A DNA stretch of 64,000 nucleotides from Acholoe squamosa (taxonomy: Eukaryota > Annelida > Polychaeta > Phyllodocida > Polynoidae): contig OX439046.1 in NCBI GenBank assembly GCA_949317995.1, positions 41,640,002 to 41,704,001 on the forward strand, read 5' to 3'. Of the stretch, positions 54,698 through 64,000 are shown in pieces. The first letter of the stretch is position 1. Each line of letters opens with the position of its first letter. Below the pieces are notes generated by a model, which saw only the letters and a list, made by a program, of their open reading frames with translations, was not told where the DNA came from and did no database searches. A program made the translations under genes and the position numbers.

Positions 54698-57600
54698 CAT
54701 CTTGGACAACAAAATTGGAACGTCCCCCACACGCCATATTTCACACATGAATGATGGAGCAGAATTAAATTCAGCAGAACAACAGAACCGCGACCCCCAC
54801 CCTGTGAATTGTGATGAAGACTCCTCATCAGACAGTGAGGACCTCTATGAGAACCAGAACAAAAGAATTTCCACCCTCCAGTTAAAAGTCGAGACCAGTA
54901 AGTATGGGCAGCAAGGTAAGACCTCTTACATTAATACTGAATTGACTAAAGGCGCAGTTAATGTTGATATCAATGGCAGTTCTTACAGAGCCCTTGTAGA
55001 CTCTGGAGCCTCCCTTTCCTTTATCAGCCAGAAAATGGCAGATAAAATTATATCAACCCCCAATTTCAGACATGGTAGGAGATCTCTTATGGTTATCCTA
55101 CTAGCTGATAAATCCTCAGTTCAGGTCAACAATTCCATCACCATAACCTTTCTAATCGATAACACAGAGTTTAAAACAAGACTACATGTTGTCCCAAAGC
55201 TAAACCACCCCATAATTCTTGGCGTAAACTTTATGACCAAATACAGGGCCAAAATTTCCTTTGGGACCAAATCTCCTCCACCACACTTCATAAGAGCAGC
55301 CAAAGATCTGACCATGCCACCAAATTCTGAATCCACATTCAATGCAATCGTCATAGGACCTGATTCCTTGATAGGTAAAACAGGCATCACAGAAAATGTT
55401 GACACGACATTACCGGTACTAATCAAACACGCCCTTGTTGAACCAAGGTCAACAAGAAAAATCATACCGGTAACAGTAGCCAACCCAAATGATTTTTCCA
55501 TCAACATCAAAAAGCACATGAACCTAGGCATTTTTGCACTTAACAATCTAAACAAAGCCATTCCCATTGGAAAACTAAACAGCCGACACTCCCTCAACAG
55601 CATAATCTCTGACAAAGACATGCTCCCCATCAATTGTGGAGATGATCCCCTAGATCAACTACCCAAAGGGGACGAACCTCTAAAATATACAATTTGTGAC
55701 AAGCTCACTGAGGCCCAAAAACAGCAAATCAAAAACATTGTTTAATCAAATAGAGAGGCTTTTGTATTAAATGAAAGTGCTATAGGATTAAATGTTGAAA
55801 ATGAAGTCAAATTAGAATTAATCCCTGATTTCAAACCCTGCAACAGACCATCCTATAGAATGTCACCCAAGAAAGAGATTTTCCAAAGAGAGCTGTTAGA
55901 TAAACACTTACAGCAAGGTGTCATTGAAGAATGCACCAAGCCCTGTGAGTGGAACTCCCCAGCCTTCTTAGTACCCAAACCCCAGGGAGACAGGTCTGTA
56001 GCCTCAGGATGGAGAATAGTCGTGGATTATAGATGGGTTAACCAAAACCTAAAATCTTTTTCCTACTCCTTCCCCAGAGCAGACGACCTCATGCAACAAG
56101 TTGGCAGAACAGGTGCTAAATATTTTTCCAAATTGGATGTATACAGCGCCTACCATCAGATCCCTCTAGCTAAAGAATCAAGGCCTTTAACAACCTTCTC
56201 TGCCAATGGCACAAGGTACATGGCCAAAGTATTACCCATGGGCTTAAAAACTTCTGGTTTGTCATTTATGAATGTGATGGAACAATTACTCATGAAAGGC
56301 AAATACAGAAATGCAGTAGCCTATGTGGATGATGTGGCCATATACAGCCCCACATGGGAAAGGCACCTGCAAGACCTAGATGAAGTGCTAAAACTTTTCA
56401 TCAAAGGAAACATCAAATTAAAATCTGAAAAATGTGAATTTGGCACCACAAAGATGGAATTCTTAGGTTTTACCTTAGATCGACACGGCATTTCACCTTC
56501 CCCAGACAAGATCTCGCCAGTTAAAACCTTCCCAGCACCTAAAAACATCCACGACCTTAGGTGTTTCAATGGCATGGCACAATTCTATAAGAGATTCATT
56601 AGAGGCTTTGCCCATATAATGAAGCCTTTATATGAAGCCACAAAGGGTACCTTCAAATGGACCACTCAATGCCAAACAGCCTTTGAAAAAATCAAAGCAT
56701 CAATTTGCACTGAGGCAATCCTAAAATTCCCAGACTATAACAAACCCTTCATCATCTTCACAGACTCCAGCAATTTCAGCTTAGGAGCAGTTATTACACA
56801 GGTAGATGAACATGGTTTTTATAGACCCATTGAATTCTCTGGGAGAGGTCTAACACCTCAGGAAACCAGATGTGGGATAACTGACAAAGAGTTACTTGGG
56901 ATAATCTTCGCTGTTAAAAAGTTCCACCATTATGTAGACGGCACCCACTTCAAAGTATATTCAGATCATACAGCCCTAGTCTCCCTCTTCAACAAAAAGG
57001 AGAATATCACCAATGGTAGATTGGCAAGATGGGTAGATACTGTTATGTCCTATGACTTTAAAGTGAAATACCTACAAGGTAGAGCTAACCTAGTGGCAGA
57101 TTGCCTGTCCAGAAGAAAATATCCCCCTGGCTCTGATGATCCAATACCAATTAGATCACAAGGAAGAATTATCCTCCCACCAAAGAAGGTACAATTTTCA
57201 GATATATCCATGACAAAGGTTTTCAGATCAGACGACCCAATTCCCAATAATCCCATCTGTTTGGGACCTCCTAGATCAATATTAAAAGGAGGCAAAATTT
57301 GGGGAAGCACAAATAAACCACCAAAAGGCGTCATAGCAAGAAAAGGCACCCCAGAAAGGCAGCAAGGTGTGAATCCTGACCTGTGTGTACTCACTCGAGC
57401 ACAGTCCCAGTCCCAGGACGACACACCTCCAGCAGCCAGCCAATCAGCGCCCAGTAAAAAGACCCGCCCACTCAAGCCTAAGTGCAGCAGTCCTCGCCCC
57501 AGAGGCAGGCCTGCCAAATCTAGGTCACCTAGGGTCTCTATCAAAGCTGCAAACGCCAAGAGAGCTAAGCTCTCCCGCCGTGTGCTACCTCTAGCTGAAA

Positions 57601-57794
57601 GGGCAATTCAGGAAATCTGTAAACACCAATCCCTGACACCTTCTAGAGAAACACTAATCACAAGCCAAAAAGAAGACCTTTTTGCATCCTCCATGGCAAA
57701 CTACATAGAAAAAGGTAGCCTGCCACACGACTCAGGATCTTACTGGATGAAGTCCTCTTTAGAATTACCGATACCAATTGGGGTAAGACCTTAG
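54657..57794 (+). CDS. pol: Protease, reverse transcriptase and RNase H of B2 (pol part 1)
   Basis: Same frame as gag. Protease: Y-I-N-T-E-L then V-D-S-G-A-S-L-S-F near 54990-55020. RT starts about 55860: V-D-Y-R-W-V-N, L-D-V-Y-S-A-Y-H-Q (first Asp), V-L-P-M-G-L, Y-V-D-D at about 56321-56332, then F-L-G-F-T-L. RNase H: T-D-S-S at about 56758-56769, C-G-I-T-D-K-E-L, S-D-H-T-A, and the closing L-V-A-D-C-L-S-R near 57090-57110. A TAA at 55743-55745 breaks it between PR and RT; the matching B1 codon is GAG, so this is damage. The frame ends at 57792-57794 after a deletion near 57740 relative to B1. Catalytic residues are all present. Confidence 0.9.
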
Positions 57795-57841
57795 AGCCCA
57801 CACTGCAAATTGTAATTCCAGAAAAATGGACAGAATCTTTA

Positions 57842-59104
57842 GTGGAAGCAACTCATTGCTCTCCCCTAGGTGGACACCTAGGTGCAGTCAAAACCTATAC
57901 AGCCATAAGAGCTAGGTATTACTGGAGATCAATGTTTAAAGAAGTTTTTGACTTCTGCGGCACTTGCCACACATGCCTGACCACCAAAAAGAGACCAAAA
58001 AACCTCAAAACTCCAATGAAATTACGTGACCCAGTGCTTACAGCATACTCTCATGTCACCATGGACACAATAGGCCCTTTTTCCAAGGCCACTGATGGCT
58101 CTCACTACATACATGTGGTGACTGACCATGTCACCAGGCACATAACTGCCTGGACAAGTGAAGAAAATACTGCTGCAATTGTAGCACTTGGTTTCTTCCA
58201 AAGAGTCATATGTATCCATGGCACTCCCTCAGTACTGAACACAGATAATGCCCAGCAATACGTCTCAAAATTATTCAAATATTTCTGTGAAAAATTCGGC
58301 ATTAAACATGTGACAGGAAGTGCACATTGGTCTAGATCTCAAGGTCTCTGTGAGCGCCAACATCAAACCATAGAATCATCCCTCAGAGCTTTTGTATCAA
58401 AATCACAAAAGCATTGGTCAACCTTCCTACAAGCTGTAGTCTTCAGTATTAATAATACTAAAAGCAGCACCTTAGGCTACTCCCCAAATTTGTTAGTCTT
58501 TGGCAAGCAAACACACCTGCCAACTGAAGCAGCTTTGTCCTTGATTAAAGCTGAAAAAGACTCAAGCACCAAGGAGAAAATTATGACCAGCCTACTACAG
58601 TTTAGGGATGATATTCAAATGAAAGCTGCAGAAAACATGATTTCTGCTCACAAAAAGATGAAAGCCAGACATGACACTTCAGCAGAACTCAGCTCATATA
58701 ACACAGGCCAATTGGTATATTTACATATACCCACCCTACTGGTCAAATGCACATCAAAAAAGTTGCAACCCACATACTCAGGCCCCTACATCATAAGGAA
58801 AATGACTTCACCAGTTACAGCTATTTTAAAAAGGCTACAAGATGGAAAAATACTGAAGAAATCAGTACATGTATCAAGGCTGAGGAGACCAATCACAAGA
58901 GCTAGCGCCAAAGCCATCATAAAAAGGCTACAATCAGGGCCCACAAGCTCACTTCACGACCCCGACCAGGATGACCCCTCCAATGTGAGTCTCACCACTC
59001 CCAAAATAAAGAAAAAGAGAGGAAGGCCAGCCAAAAAGGGCACAATCTCCTTCAGCCCCATGCCCTCCAGAAAATCAAGAAAAATTCCTAAGCGTCCATT
59101 ATAG
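57842..59104 (+). CDS. Integrase of B2 (pol part 2)
   Basis: 420 codons in a different frame from the RNase H because of the deletion near 57740. Zinc region: H-C-S-P-L-G-G-H-L then R-Y-Y-W, C-G-T-C-H-T-C. Core: T-M-D-T-I-G-P-F (Asp), L-N-T-D-N-A-Q-Q-Y (Asp), G-L-C-E-R-Q-H (Glu), so the DDE triad is intact. The C-terminal GPY-like module (T-Y-S-G-P-Y-I-I) lies near residue 318, then basic Lys/Arg/Ser stretches. No chromodomain is seen. It would insert the element cDNA. Confidence 0.9.
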   Translation: MEATHCSPLGGHLGAVKTYTAIRARYYWRSMFKEVFDFCGTCHTCLTTKKRPKNLKTPMKLRDPVLTAYSHVTMDTIGPFSKATDGSHYIHVVTDHVTRHITAWTSEENTAAIVALGFFQRVICIHGTPSVLNTDNAQQYVSKLFKYFCEKFGIKHVTGSAHWSRSQGLCERQHQTIESSLRAFVSKSQKHWSTFLQAVVFSINNTKSSTLGYSPNLLVFGKQTHLPTEAALSLIKAEKDSSTKEKIMTSLLQFRDDIQMKAAENMISAHKKMKARHDTSAELSSYNTGQLVYLHIPTLLVKCTSKKLQPTYSGPYIIRKMTSPVTAILKRLQDGKILKKSVHVSRLRRPITRASAKAIIKRLQSGPTSSLHDPDQDDPSNVSLTTPKIKKKRGRPAKKGTISFSPMPSRKSRKIPKRPL

Positions 59105-59988
59105 ATCATAAGACGCTGTGTGAAAACACTAAGCACCCATATAAACAACCCTCCTTTAATCCCCACAGGCGCCAAGCGCCCCAACCAAATTAATCAAGCA
59201 TTAATATACCAACCACTTAAACACACTGACAGCAACAGTCACAGCCCAACGCCCAACCTATTTATACTAACAACCATAAAAATTCCTATGCATCCAAAAT
59301 CAACACCGCCTTGATTAAGTGTATATACAACCACCTACCCATTCTAAGTGGAACGCCAAACACTGGCAAATGGATTATCAAATAATTAGGTTAGGTTACC
59401 CACGCCACATACCGACCGCCCAAGGCAGCGCTGTATCCTCGGTTTGTGTATAAACTTCAAAACACACATGCGACGGCTTGTTACTACTTCAAGACCACTA
59501 TTTCCAATGATAAACCTATTGTAGGAAGATGGATCTCTGACACCCACACCCCATGTTTACACCACTGTCTCCACCAACCCTTAAGTGCTGTGGTGGCACA
59601 TATACAAATCAATAACATGCCGCCCTCAAGGTCTTTAAAAACCACAGGGTCGCCATAGTAACCATATCACCTTGGCTGAGGATTAACACCCCCCGCCAAG
59701 CTCCCCAATATTCTATTTTTAGACAATACCTCACTACCAACCAATCCAGGCATGGATAACCCTAATTTGCATAAGGGGCCGTACAACCCCCCTTGCATCC
59801 ACCAATAATATTTGGCCTACGTCCCCTTCAGGGCAAGACATACCACCTAATGGGAGATCTTAGACTGGGAACTAGCCAAACTCAGTCTCAGGTTTATAAG
59901 CGCTTGCCCACCCACATCTGATCATAACACAACCTTCAACCAATACCACCACACCTTAAACACGGCAACAAGTGTCTGGGAAGGGACC
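59105..59988 (+). promoter_or_regulatory. Pol-env spacer of B2 with possible internal env promoter
   Basis: Non-coding. CCAAT at 59741-59745, a perfect octamer complement ATTTGCAT at 59765-59772, CCAAT at 59802-59806 and TTTATAAG at 59893-59900, then the env leader ATG 59989 about 90 bases on. These sites look like a small polymerase II promoter. The similar site order in X supports the idea; use is not shown. Confidence 0.5.
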
Positions 59989-62825
59989 ATGGCAGACCCA
60001 TCATGCAACCAGCCCAGGTAGGATTATCTTATGGGTCTATTTTAGCATTTAGGATTTTATTTAACAGTCGTTCTAGCATTGTACATGATAATTTTATTTA
60101 CCATGGTGCCCAGGTACCCCTATTAACCAATGGCGGTGTGAGCCTTAAGTGTGTGTAAAATGTGGAAGAACTTCTCCACTATCCTATAATTTTTAACACT
60201 GATAATCCAATTTACTAAACCTCTTCAGCCAAGCAAACTCCCCACCATTACCTCTCCCCCATTCACAGCCCACTTAGACCTTTCTCCCTTTATGACTTAC
60301 AGCCTGGACCCACCGGCAAATAAGCACGGCCCAAATGCTACATGGACCATACACAGCCTCCTTGGACCACATGGGATCAGGAGTGATCTAATGGATCCTT
60401 TTGAAATTAGGAGCATAATCATGGAACAGCAACACCTCATCACCTTCCTCGCCCAGGAAGATATTAAACACTACCTCAGCAGCCCTGTGCTAAGACAGGA
60501 GCTGGACTTGAGCAATCACTCCACAGCAGCAACCATCAAATCCTTCATGGTCGCTGTAGCTGGGGATAATCCCCGCCGGCCTCCATGGGGCAGGTTTAAC
60601 CATAGATCTGCATCATACATAGCACTCTTATGTGCTCGCACGCTTCTAGCGTCAGAACAGCCCCTCAGGGACATACCCCGCCAATACTCCAGAATTGGAC
60701 GCGAACTGGCCATAAGGAATACAGCCAGCCTGGTATTCCAATTTGCTGTTTTTGAGATAAACAGATTTCATGCTCAAGCACGTGTACCGCCCCTGACGGT
60801 GACAACAGGCACCAGTCCATCTGCATAAATCCACTCATGTAACAACAACCCTACCACCCACAGAATCCCCGACCTTTGTAATTACTTGACCATACTAACA
60901 TCCCATTTGTGACTAAGCTAATGCTATTTTTAAGTGAACCCCACCATCAAAATTTTCAAAAATCCTCAAAATTCTCAATTTTCTCATTTTTTTCTAGAGC
61001 AGCAGCCATCCTAGCAGTCTGTATATTCTTACATCTGCTCCTCGGCTGCACCTCAACATCAGACACCAATCTGAACACCATCTTCAGACCCAACTATGGC
61101 GCATTGTTTAACAAGTTACCCCAGACACTACTAGCCAATTACATGGACTATCCATTGACCTTCAGCCTTAACTTGACCTTTGACCAGAACCTAAGTCAGC
61201 CAGAACTACTCAGCCCACTCATCAGCACTGATGCACCCCAATACATTAAGCACACAGCCCATGCCCTAGATAACATGATACAGAGCCTATTCTCCAAGTC
61301 AAAAACAACACTAGAAACCTTGTCAAAATTGATTTCGCCTCCAAAAGTCAGACAAGCCAGAAATGCCCCAGGCCAAGTCATTGGTGACATTTTAAGAGCT
61401 TCTATAGGCCTCGGGACTCAACCAGAAATTGATATTTTAAATTCTGAGATGTCTGACCTGGATAAAAAGTTAGCTACCAAAATGCACATGGTAGAATTAG
61501 CCACTCATTTCTTGTTAAATATTTCTGAATTTAACTACAACTCTGTCAGCATCTTCTCAAAATTCCAAAACGACACTGATGATGCTCTATCTTTTATTTC
61601 TGGAAAATTAGAGCACTTAAATTCAAACATCTCATCAATATTATTAAAATTAGAACTTCAATCCAGACAAGACACCTTCTACTCCATGTTATTCACGGCA
61701 GCAAATTCTCAAATAGAGTCTTTAACTGACCTCCAAAGTGACTTGGAAAATCTGCTCTTAACCATTAATAATCTACTTGAGGGCACCCTACCCCAATCCA
61801 TCATTACACAAGACGACCTCAGTTTAGGTTTAAACAATTTATCCAGCCTCCTGCACGAGGCACATCACGGCATTATTTTAGAAGGCCTACCCATAAGTTA
61901 TTATTATAAGCGCCGAGTACATGTGCACTGGAGCCATAACTCGAGCTTGTTAATAACCATACCAGTACCCATAACCAGAGGGGGAAGCACCTTTTCTATA
62001 TTTAGAATAGAAACCTTCCCCGTACCTTTCGACACCTCCGACACTAAGTCAGTAGGTCACACCTAGGTGGAGCCACTTCCCGGCTACTTGGCTATGTCCA
62101 GGACCCACTCACACTACATACAGTTTACACAAGCTGACCTGGATATGTGTGACCTCGGCCACCTTATCAGCTGTAACCTACCCCTACCTCTGTTGTCGGC
62201 CACACACCCCACATGCACTCTGTCCCTATTTTTAGACCTACCAGAGGCGGTGCACCATACCTGCAGTTTTAAAGCACACATGGCTGCACCCATACCAAAT
62301 CTTATCCAACCCTTATCTCACAGTACCTTCCTATCAATAACCGACCATCCCACTTCCATGCTCCAATGCACACATTCAGGCCAAGTCAAAATTAAAAATA
62401 GTGCATACTCAGTCATCTCAGTCCCATGCCTGTGCTCCATTAAAAATGCCGGCATGATTCTAACCAATTCTGATTTATCTTGCACCCAAAACTTCACCCT
62501 AGAGCCCATATCAAAGGCCTATTTTAACTTACCACTGTGGCGACACTTTGGTCAACCTCCAGCCAATGTTTCCGGCATCACCATGGCAACCACATCCCAG
62601 ACCCTTCACCTGCCCAATTTTGAAAAATTAAAACACCTACATAATCAAAAAATAGCACCACTCTTTCAAGACACCCTAACCCTTAAAAAGGCCGCACAGG
62701 GACTTGAGGACCAATCCGCCCTCCTATCCACCAACTCCCTGATGCATCTAGGATATCACCTCCAGTTCTCACCCTGGATACATTTAGTATCACCCCTCCT
62801 GGCACTACTTTGCTTTAACCCTTAA
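59989..62825 (+). CDS. env: Envelope glycoprotein (baculovirus-F/errantivirus type) of B2, two exons
   Basis: Exon 1 is ATG 59989-59991 (ACCATGG context) to 60017. Donor GTAGGA at 60018, acceptor TTTTTTTCTAG at 60987-60997. The intron is 980 bases and phase 2, matching the exon 2 frame. The join places a typical signal peptide at the start. Exon 2 (from 60998) has an R-Q-A-R cleavage motif at about 61347-61358, a fusion-like helix ending in I-G-L-G-T, heptad-like helices, several N-x-S/T sites and an F-P-V strand. TAG at 62064-62066 interrupts it; the next frame (62067-62825, same phase) holds the Cys-rich membrane-proximal half and ends hydrophobic. Role: fusion of particle and cell membranes. 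Broken by the TAG in this copy. Confidence 0.8.
60018..60997 (+). other. Predicted env intron of B2
   Basis: GT at 60018-60019, AG at 60996-60997 after a long T-rich tract. It contains the 178-codon ORF at 60292-60828. Confidence 0.6.
60292..60828 (+). CDS. Unknown 178-residue ORF inside the env intron
   Basis: ATG at 60292, intact to TAA 60826-60828. The middle is helical and Leu-rich (about residues 40-90), then a basic Arg/Pro stretch with P-R-R-P-P-W-G-R-F, a helix with C-A-R-T-L-L-A-S-E, and a short polar tail. No signal peptide, membrane segment or metal-binding cluster. It could be an accessory protein of the element, produced from unspliced RNA, or an alternative exon. I recognise no family. 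No homologue is seen in B1 or X here. Confidence 0.5.
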   Translation: MTYSLDPPANKHGPNATWTIHSLLGPHGIRSDLMDPFEIRSIIMEQQHLITFLAQEDIKHYLSSPVLRQELDLSNHSTAATIKSFMVAVAGDNPRRPPWGRFNHRSASYIALLCARTLLASEQPLRDIPRQYSRIGRELAIRNTASLVFQFAVFEINRFHAQARVPPLTVTTGTSPSA

Positions 62826-62847
62826 GAACCATCTTCGTGTCAATCAA

Positions 62848-63702
62848 TTGGCGCGCTTCATCACACTAGTCTCAGCAACTCGAACACCCAAGATGGCCAA
62901 TGCTGAGAGTTGGGATCGGTTTAAGGACCTCATACGCCAAGCTAACAAGGACTGGCCAGCCTCACCAACAACCCCAAATACAGATTTGAAGTATATCCAG
63001 TCACCTGGCCGCTACCAAAGTATGTTCACTTGGATTCTATTGGCGATCTTCCTGTATATCACCTGGATCACCGCCAAAAGGTGCCTGCGACACTGGACCT
63101 ACTGTAAGCAGGACAGCCACAGGACACCCTCCATTGTGGCTAAGATCCACGCCAACGGTCAAACCTTTAGTTTCACCGTTGGCAAGATGATTTACGGACA
63201 GAACCACTGGGCCCCCACCATCACGGCCCCCAAGGTTTCTCCAGTTCGCCTTACAGCACCCTTGAGCAGACACCTGGACCTCCATTGGAAGTCCGACATC
63301 AGGACCATAATCGGGGGACAAGTCAGGCAGATCCCGCTACAGCGCTATCCTCCGGTACCACTTCTATGGAGAATACCACTGTACAGGATCTTAAAAGGAG
63401 CCCACCACATGACAGTGGTCATCTCCTCAGAAGGACAACCCGACTTCCAACTGGCCTCTAGTGATACTGACCCCGCCATACAGCTACCCTGTGAGTCCTG
63501 GCCGGCTGATCGCCATGACTCCCCGGCAGAGCTCACAAAGTACACCCCACTCCGGCATCAACCAAAGAAGGACAAATATATGTACAAACCACAGGAGATG
63601 ATGCTCACACCACCCTCAACATCAACCCACGGTAAGTTTCTTCAGAAACCTCCTTTGATCCTCATGTGGGGATCAAATAGCCACCGGCCACCCCCCATAT
63701 AA
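62848..63702 (+). CDS. Membrane ORF downstream of env, B2
   Basis: The frame is open from 62848; the first ATG is 62893-62895 (AAGATGG), giving 269 codons. A single hydrophobic segment (residues about 40-60, W-I-L-L-A-I-F-L-Y-I) is followed by Lys/Arg and Cys residues, as at the cytosolic edge of a type I anchor, then about 200 residues rich in Pro, His and Arg. It may be the shifted C-terminus of env (anchor and tail) or a separate protein. A strong GTAAGT donor-like site lies at 63631-63636 inside it, so an alternative exon end is possible. Unrecognised otherwise. Confidence 0.5.
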   Translation: MARFITLVSATRTPKMANAESWDRFKDLIRQANKDWPASPTTPNTDLKYIQSPGRYQSMFTWILLAIFLYITWITAKRCLRHWTYCKQDSHRTPSIVAKIHANGQTFSFTVGKMIYGQNHWAPTITAPKVSPVRLTAPLSRHLDLHWKSDIRTIIGGQVRQIPLQRYPPVPLLWRIPLYRILKGAHHMTVVISSEGQPDFQLASSDTDPAIQLPCESWPADRHDSPAELTKYTPLRHQPKKDKYMYKPQEMMLTPPSTSTHGKFLQKPPLILMWGSNSHRPPPI

Positions 63703-64000
63703 CCTAATAATGGACTCTCCTGGTCGCCCAATCCACTGGATAGCCCCATCTAACACCTTCATGTGGGGATCATCCCCATCCTCAATAGCTCTAAATCCGA
63801 CCCCACCCTCAATTAAAACCATTTTACAACATCTCCAGTACCACAGCACAGTTTTGACCCACAATAACACAGTTATTTCGACTCACTGTGAAGGCCCACT
63901 GCACGATGAGACGTCGCCATCTTGTTTCTGACGTCGCGTCTGGTTCCCCGCCAAACGCTGCGTCAGAATGCCGGCGCTGCGTCTCACCACTGCTGTCGGC
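63703..64000 (+). other. Right-edge region of B2
   Basis: GC-rich with TGACGT-type sites near 63938 and a TGCGTCA at 63959; a short direct repeat TTCATGTGGGGATCA is nearby at 63660 and 63758. No coding frame and no clear LTR start; the element continues beyond the window. Confidence 0.4.

Larger units (their letters stand above)
50824..64000 (+). mobile_element. Env-bearing Ty3/gypsy element B2, 3' end beyond window
   Basis: LTR (50824-51500), gag, PR-RT-RNase H, IN, a 0.9 kb spacer, a two-exon env with an ORF in its intron, and another membrane ORF. It is the same family as B1 (gag, PR, RT and IN align in order). No 3' LTR is seen before the right edge. Lesions: TGA 53241, TAA 55743, a deletion with frameshift near 57740 and TAG 62064. 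The gag-pol TAG at 54654 is probably functional. Confidence 0.9.

Noticed and set aside
55121..55633. Minus-strand frame of 170 codons
   Set aside because: Antisense of the B2 protease region.
55743..55745. TAA in B2 pol as a second recoding stop
   Set aside because: B1 has GAG at the matching codon, so it is a nonsense mutation.
57050..57559. Minus-strand frame of 169 codons
   Set aside because: Antisense of the RNase H-IN linker of B2.
63994..64000. TGTCGGC at the right edge as start of the B2 3' LTR
   Set aside because: The B2 LTR starts TGTCAGTAG and no polypurine tract precedes this site.

Overview
The window is metazoan nuclear DNA made almost entirely of transposable elements. I found no intact single-copy host gene, no rRNA, no CRISPR and no bacterial-type operon. 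Eukaryotic signals are TATA boxes, AATAAA sites, GT-AG introns, Kozak starts, tRNA-derived SINE heads, MITEs, LTR and DIRS retrotransposons, and a retroposed LINE fragment. Env-bearing Ty3/gypsy elements, DIRS elements and an inserted gene of a family I associate with aquatic invertebrates and fish suggest an aquatic invertebrate or basal chordate with a large repeat-rich genome. The species cannot be fixed from this sequence.

Layout. 1-9000, minus strand: Ty3/gypsy element A, with one LTR at 8486-9000, coiled-coil Gag, a zinc knuckle, a gag-pro -1 slippery site, PR, RT, RNase H and IN, all broken in places. An unrelated reading frame runs off the left edge. 9001-16480: non-coding DNA with a 27-bp-arm hairpin, a 31-bp tandem repeat, three tRNA-like SINE pieces and a 1.2 kb TA-flanked MITE. 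16480-22873 and 41893-42130: decayed env-bearing gypsy element X, split by a 19 kb insertion. 22874-41888: gypsy element B1 (paired LTRs, ATAC target duplication). B1 itself carries a retroposed LINE fragment, a 1.69 kb tandem triplication and a minus-strand gene inserted at integrase. 42141-50072: two decayed DIRS-like elements with a rearranged piece of X between them. 50077-50807: a TTAA-flanked MITE. 50824 to the right edge: gypsy element B2, the best preserved, with LTR, gag, pol and an envelope region of at least 4 kb.

How the parts work together. In B2 the frames imply Gag, a Gag-Pol made by reading through a UAG that is also present in B1, and a baculovirus-F/errantivirus-type envelope. 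Envelope is apparently made from an mRNA with its own short coding exon and a local intron. X, a different lineage, has the same envelope arrangement: Kozak ATG, phase-2 intron, acceptor beside the signal peptide. Octamer, CCAAT and TATA-like sites precede the envelope exon in both. This shared local envelope transcription unit is the most interesting feature here. Element A differs: it uses a predicted -1 frameshift between gag and protease. Most coding regions carry nonsense or frameshift lesions, so the region is a graveyard of nested insertions, with the B1 triplication apparently the youngest event.
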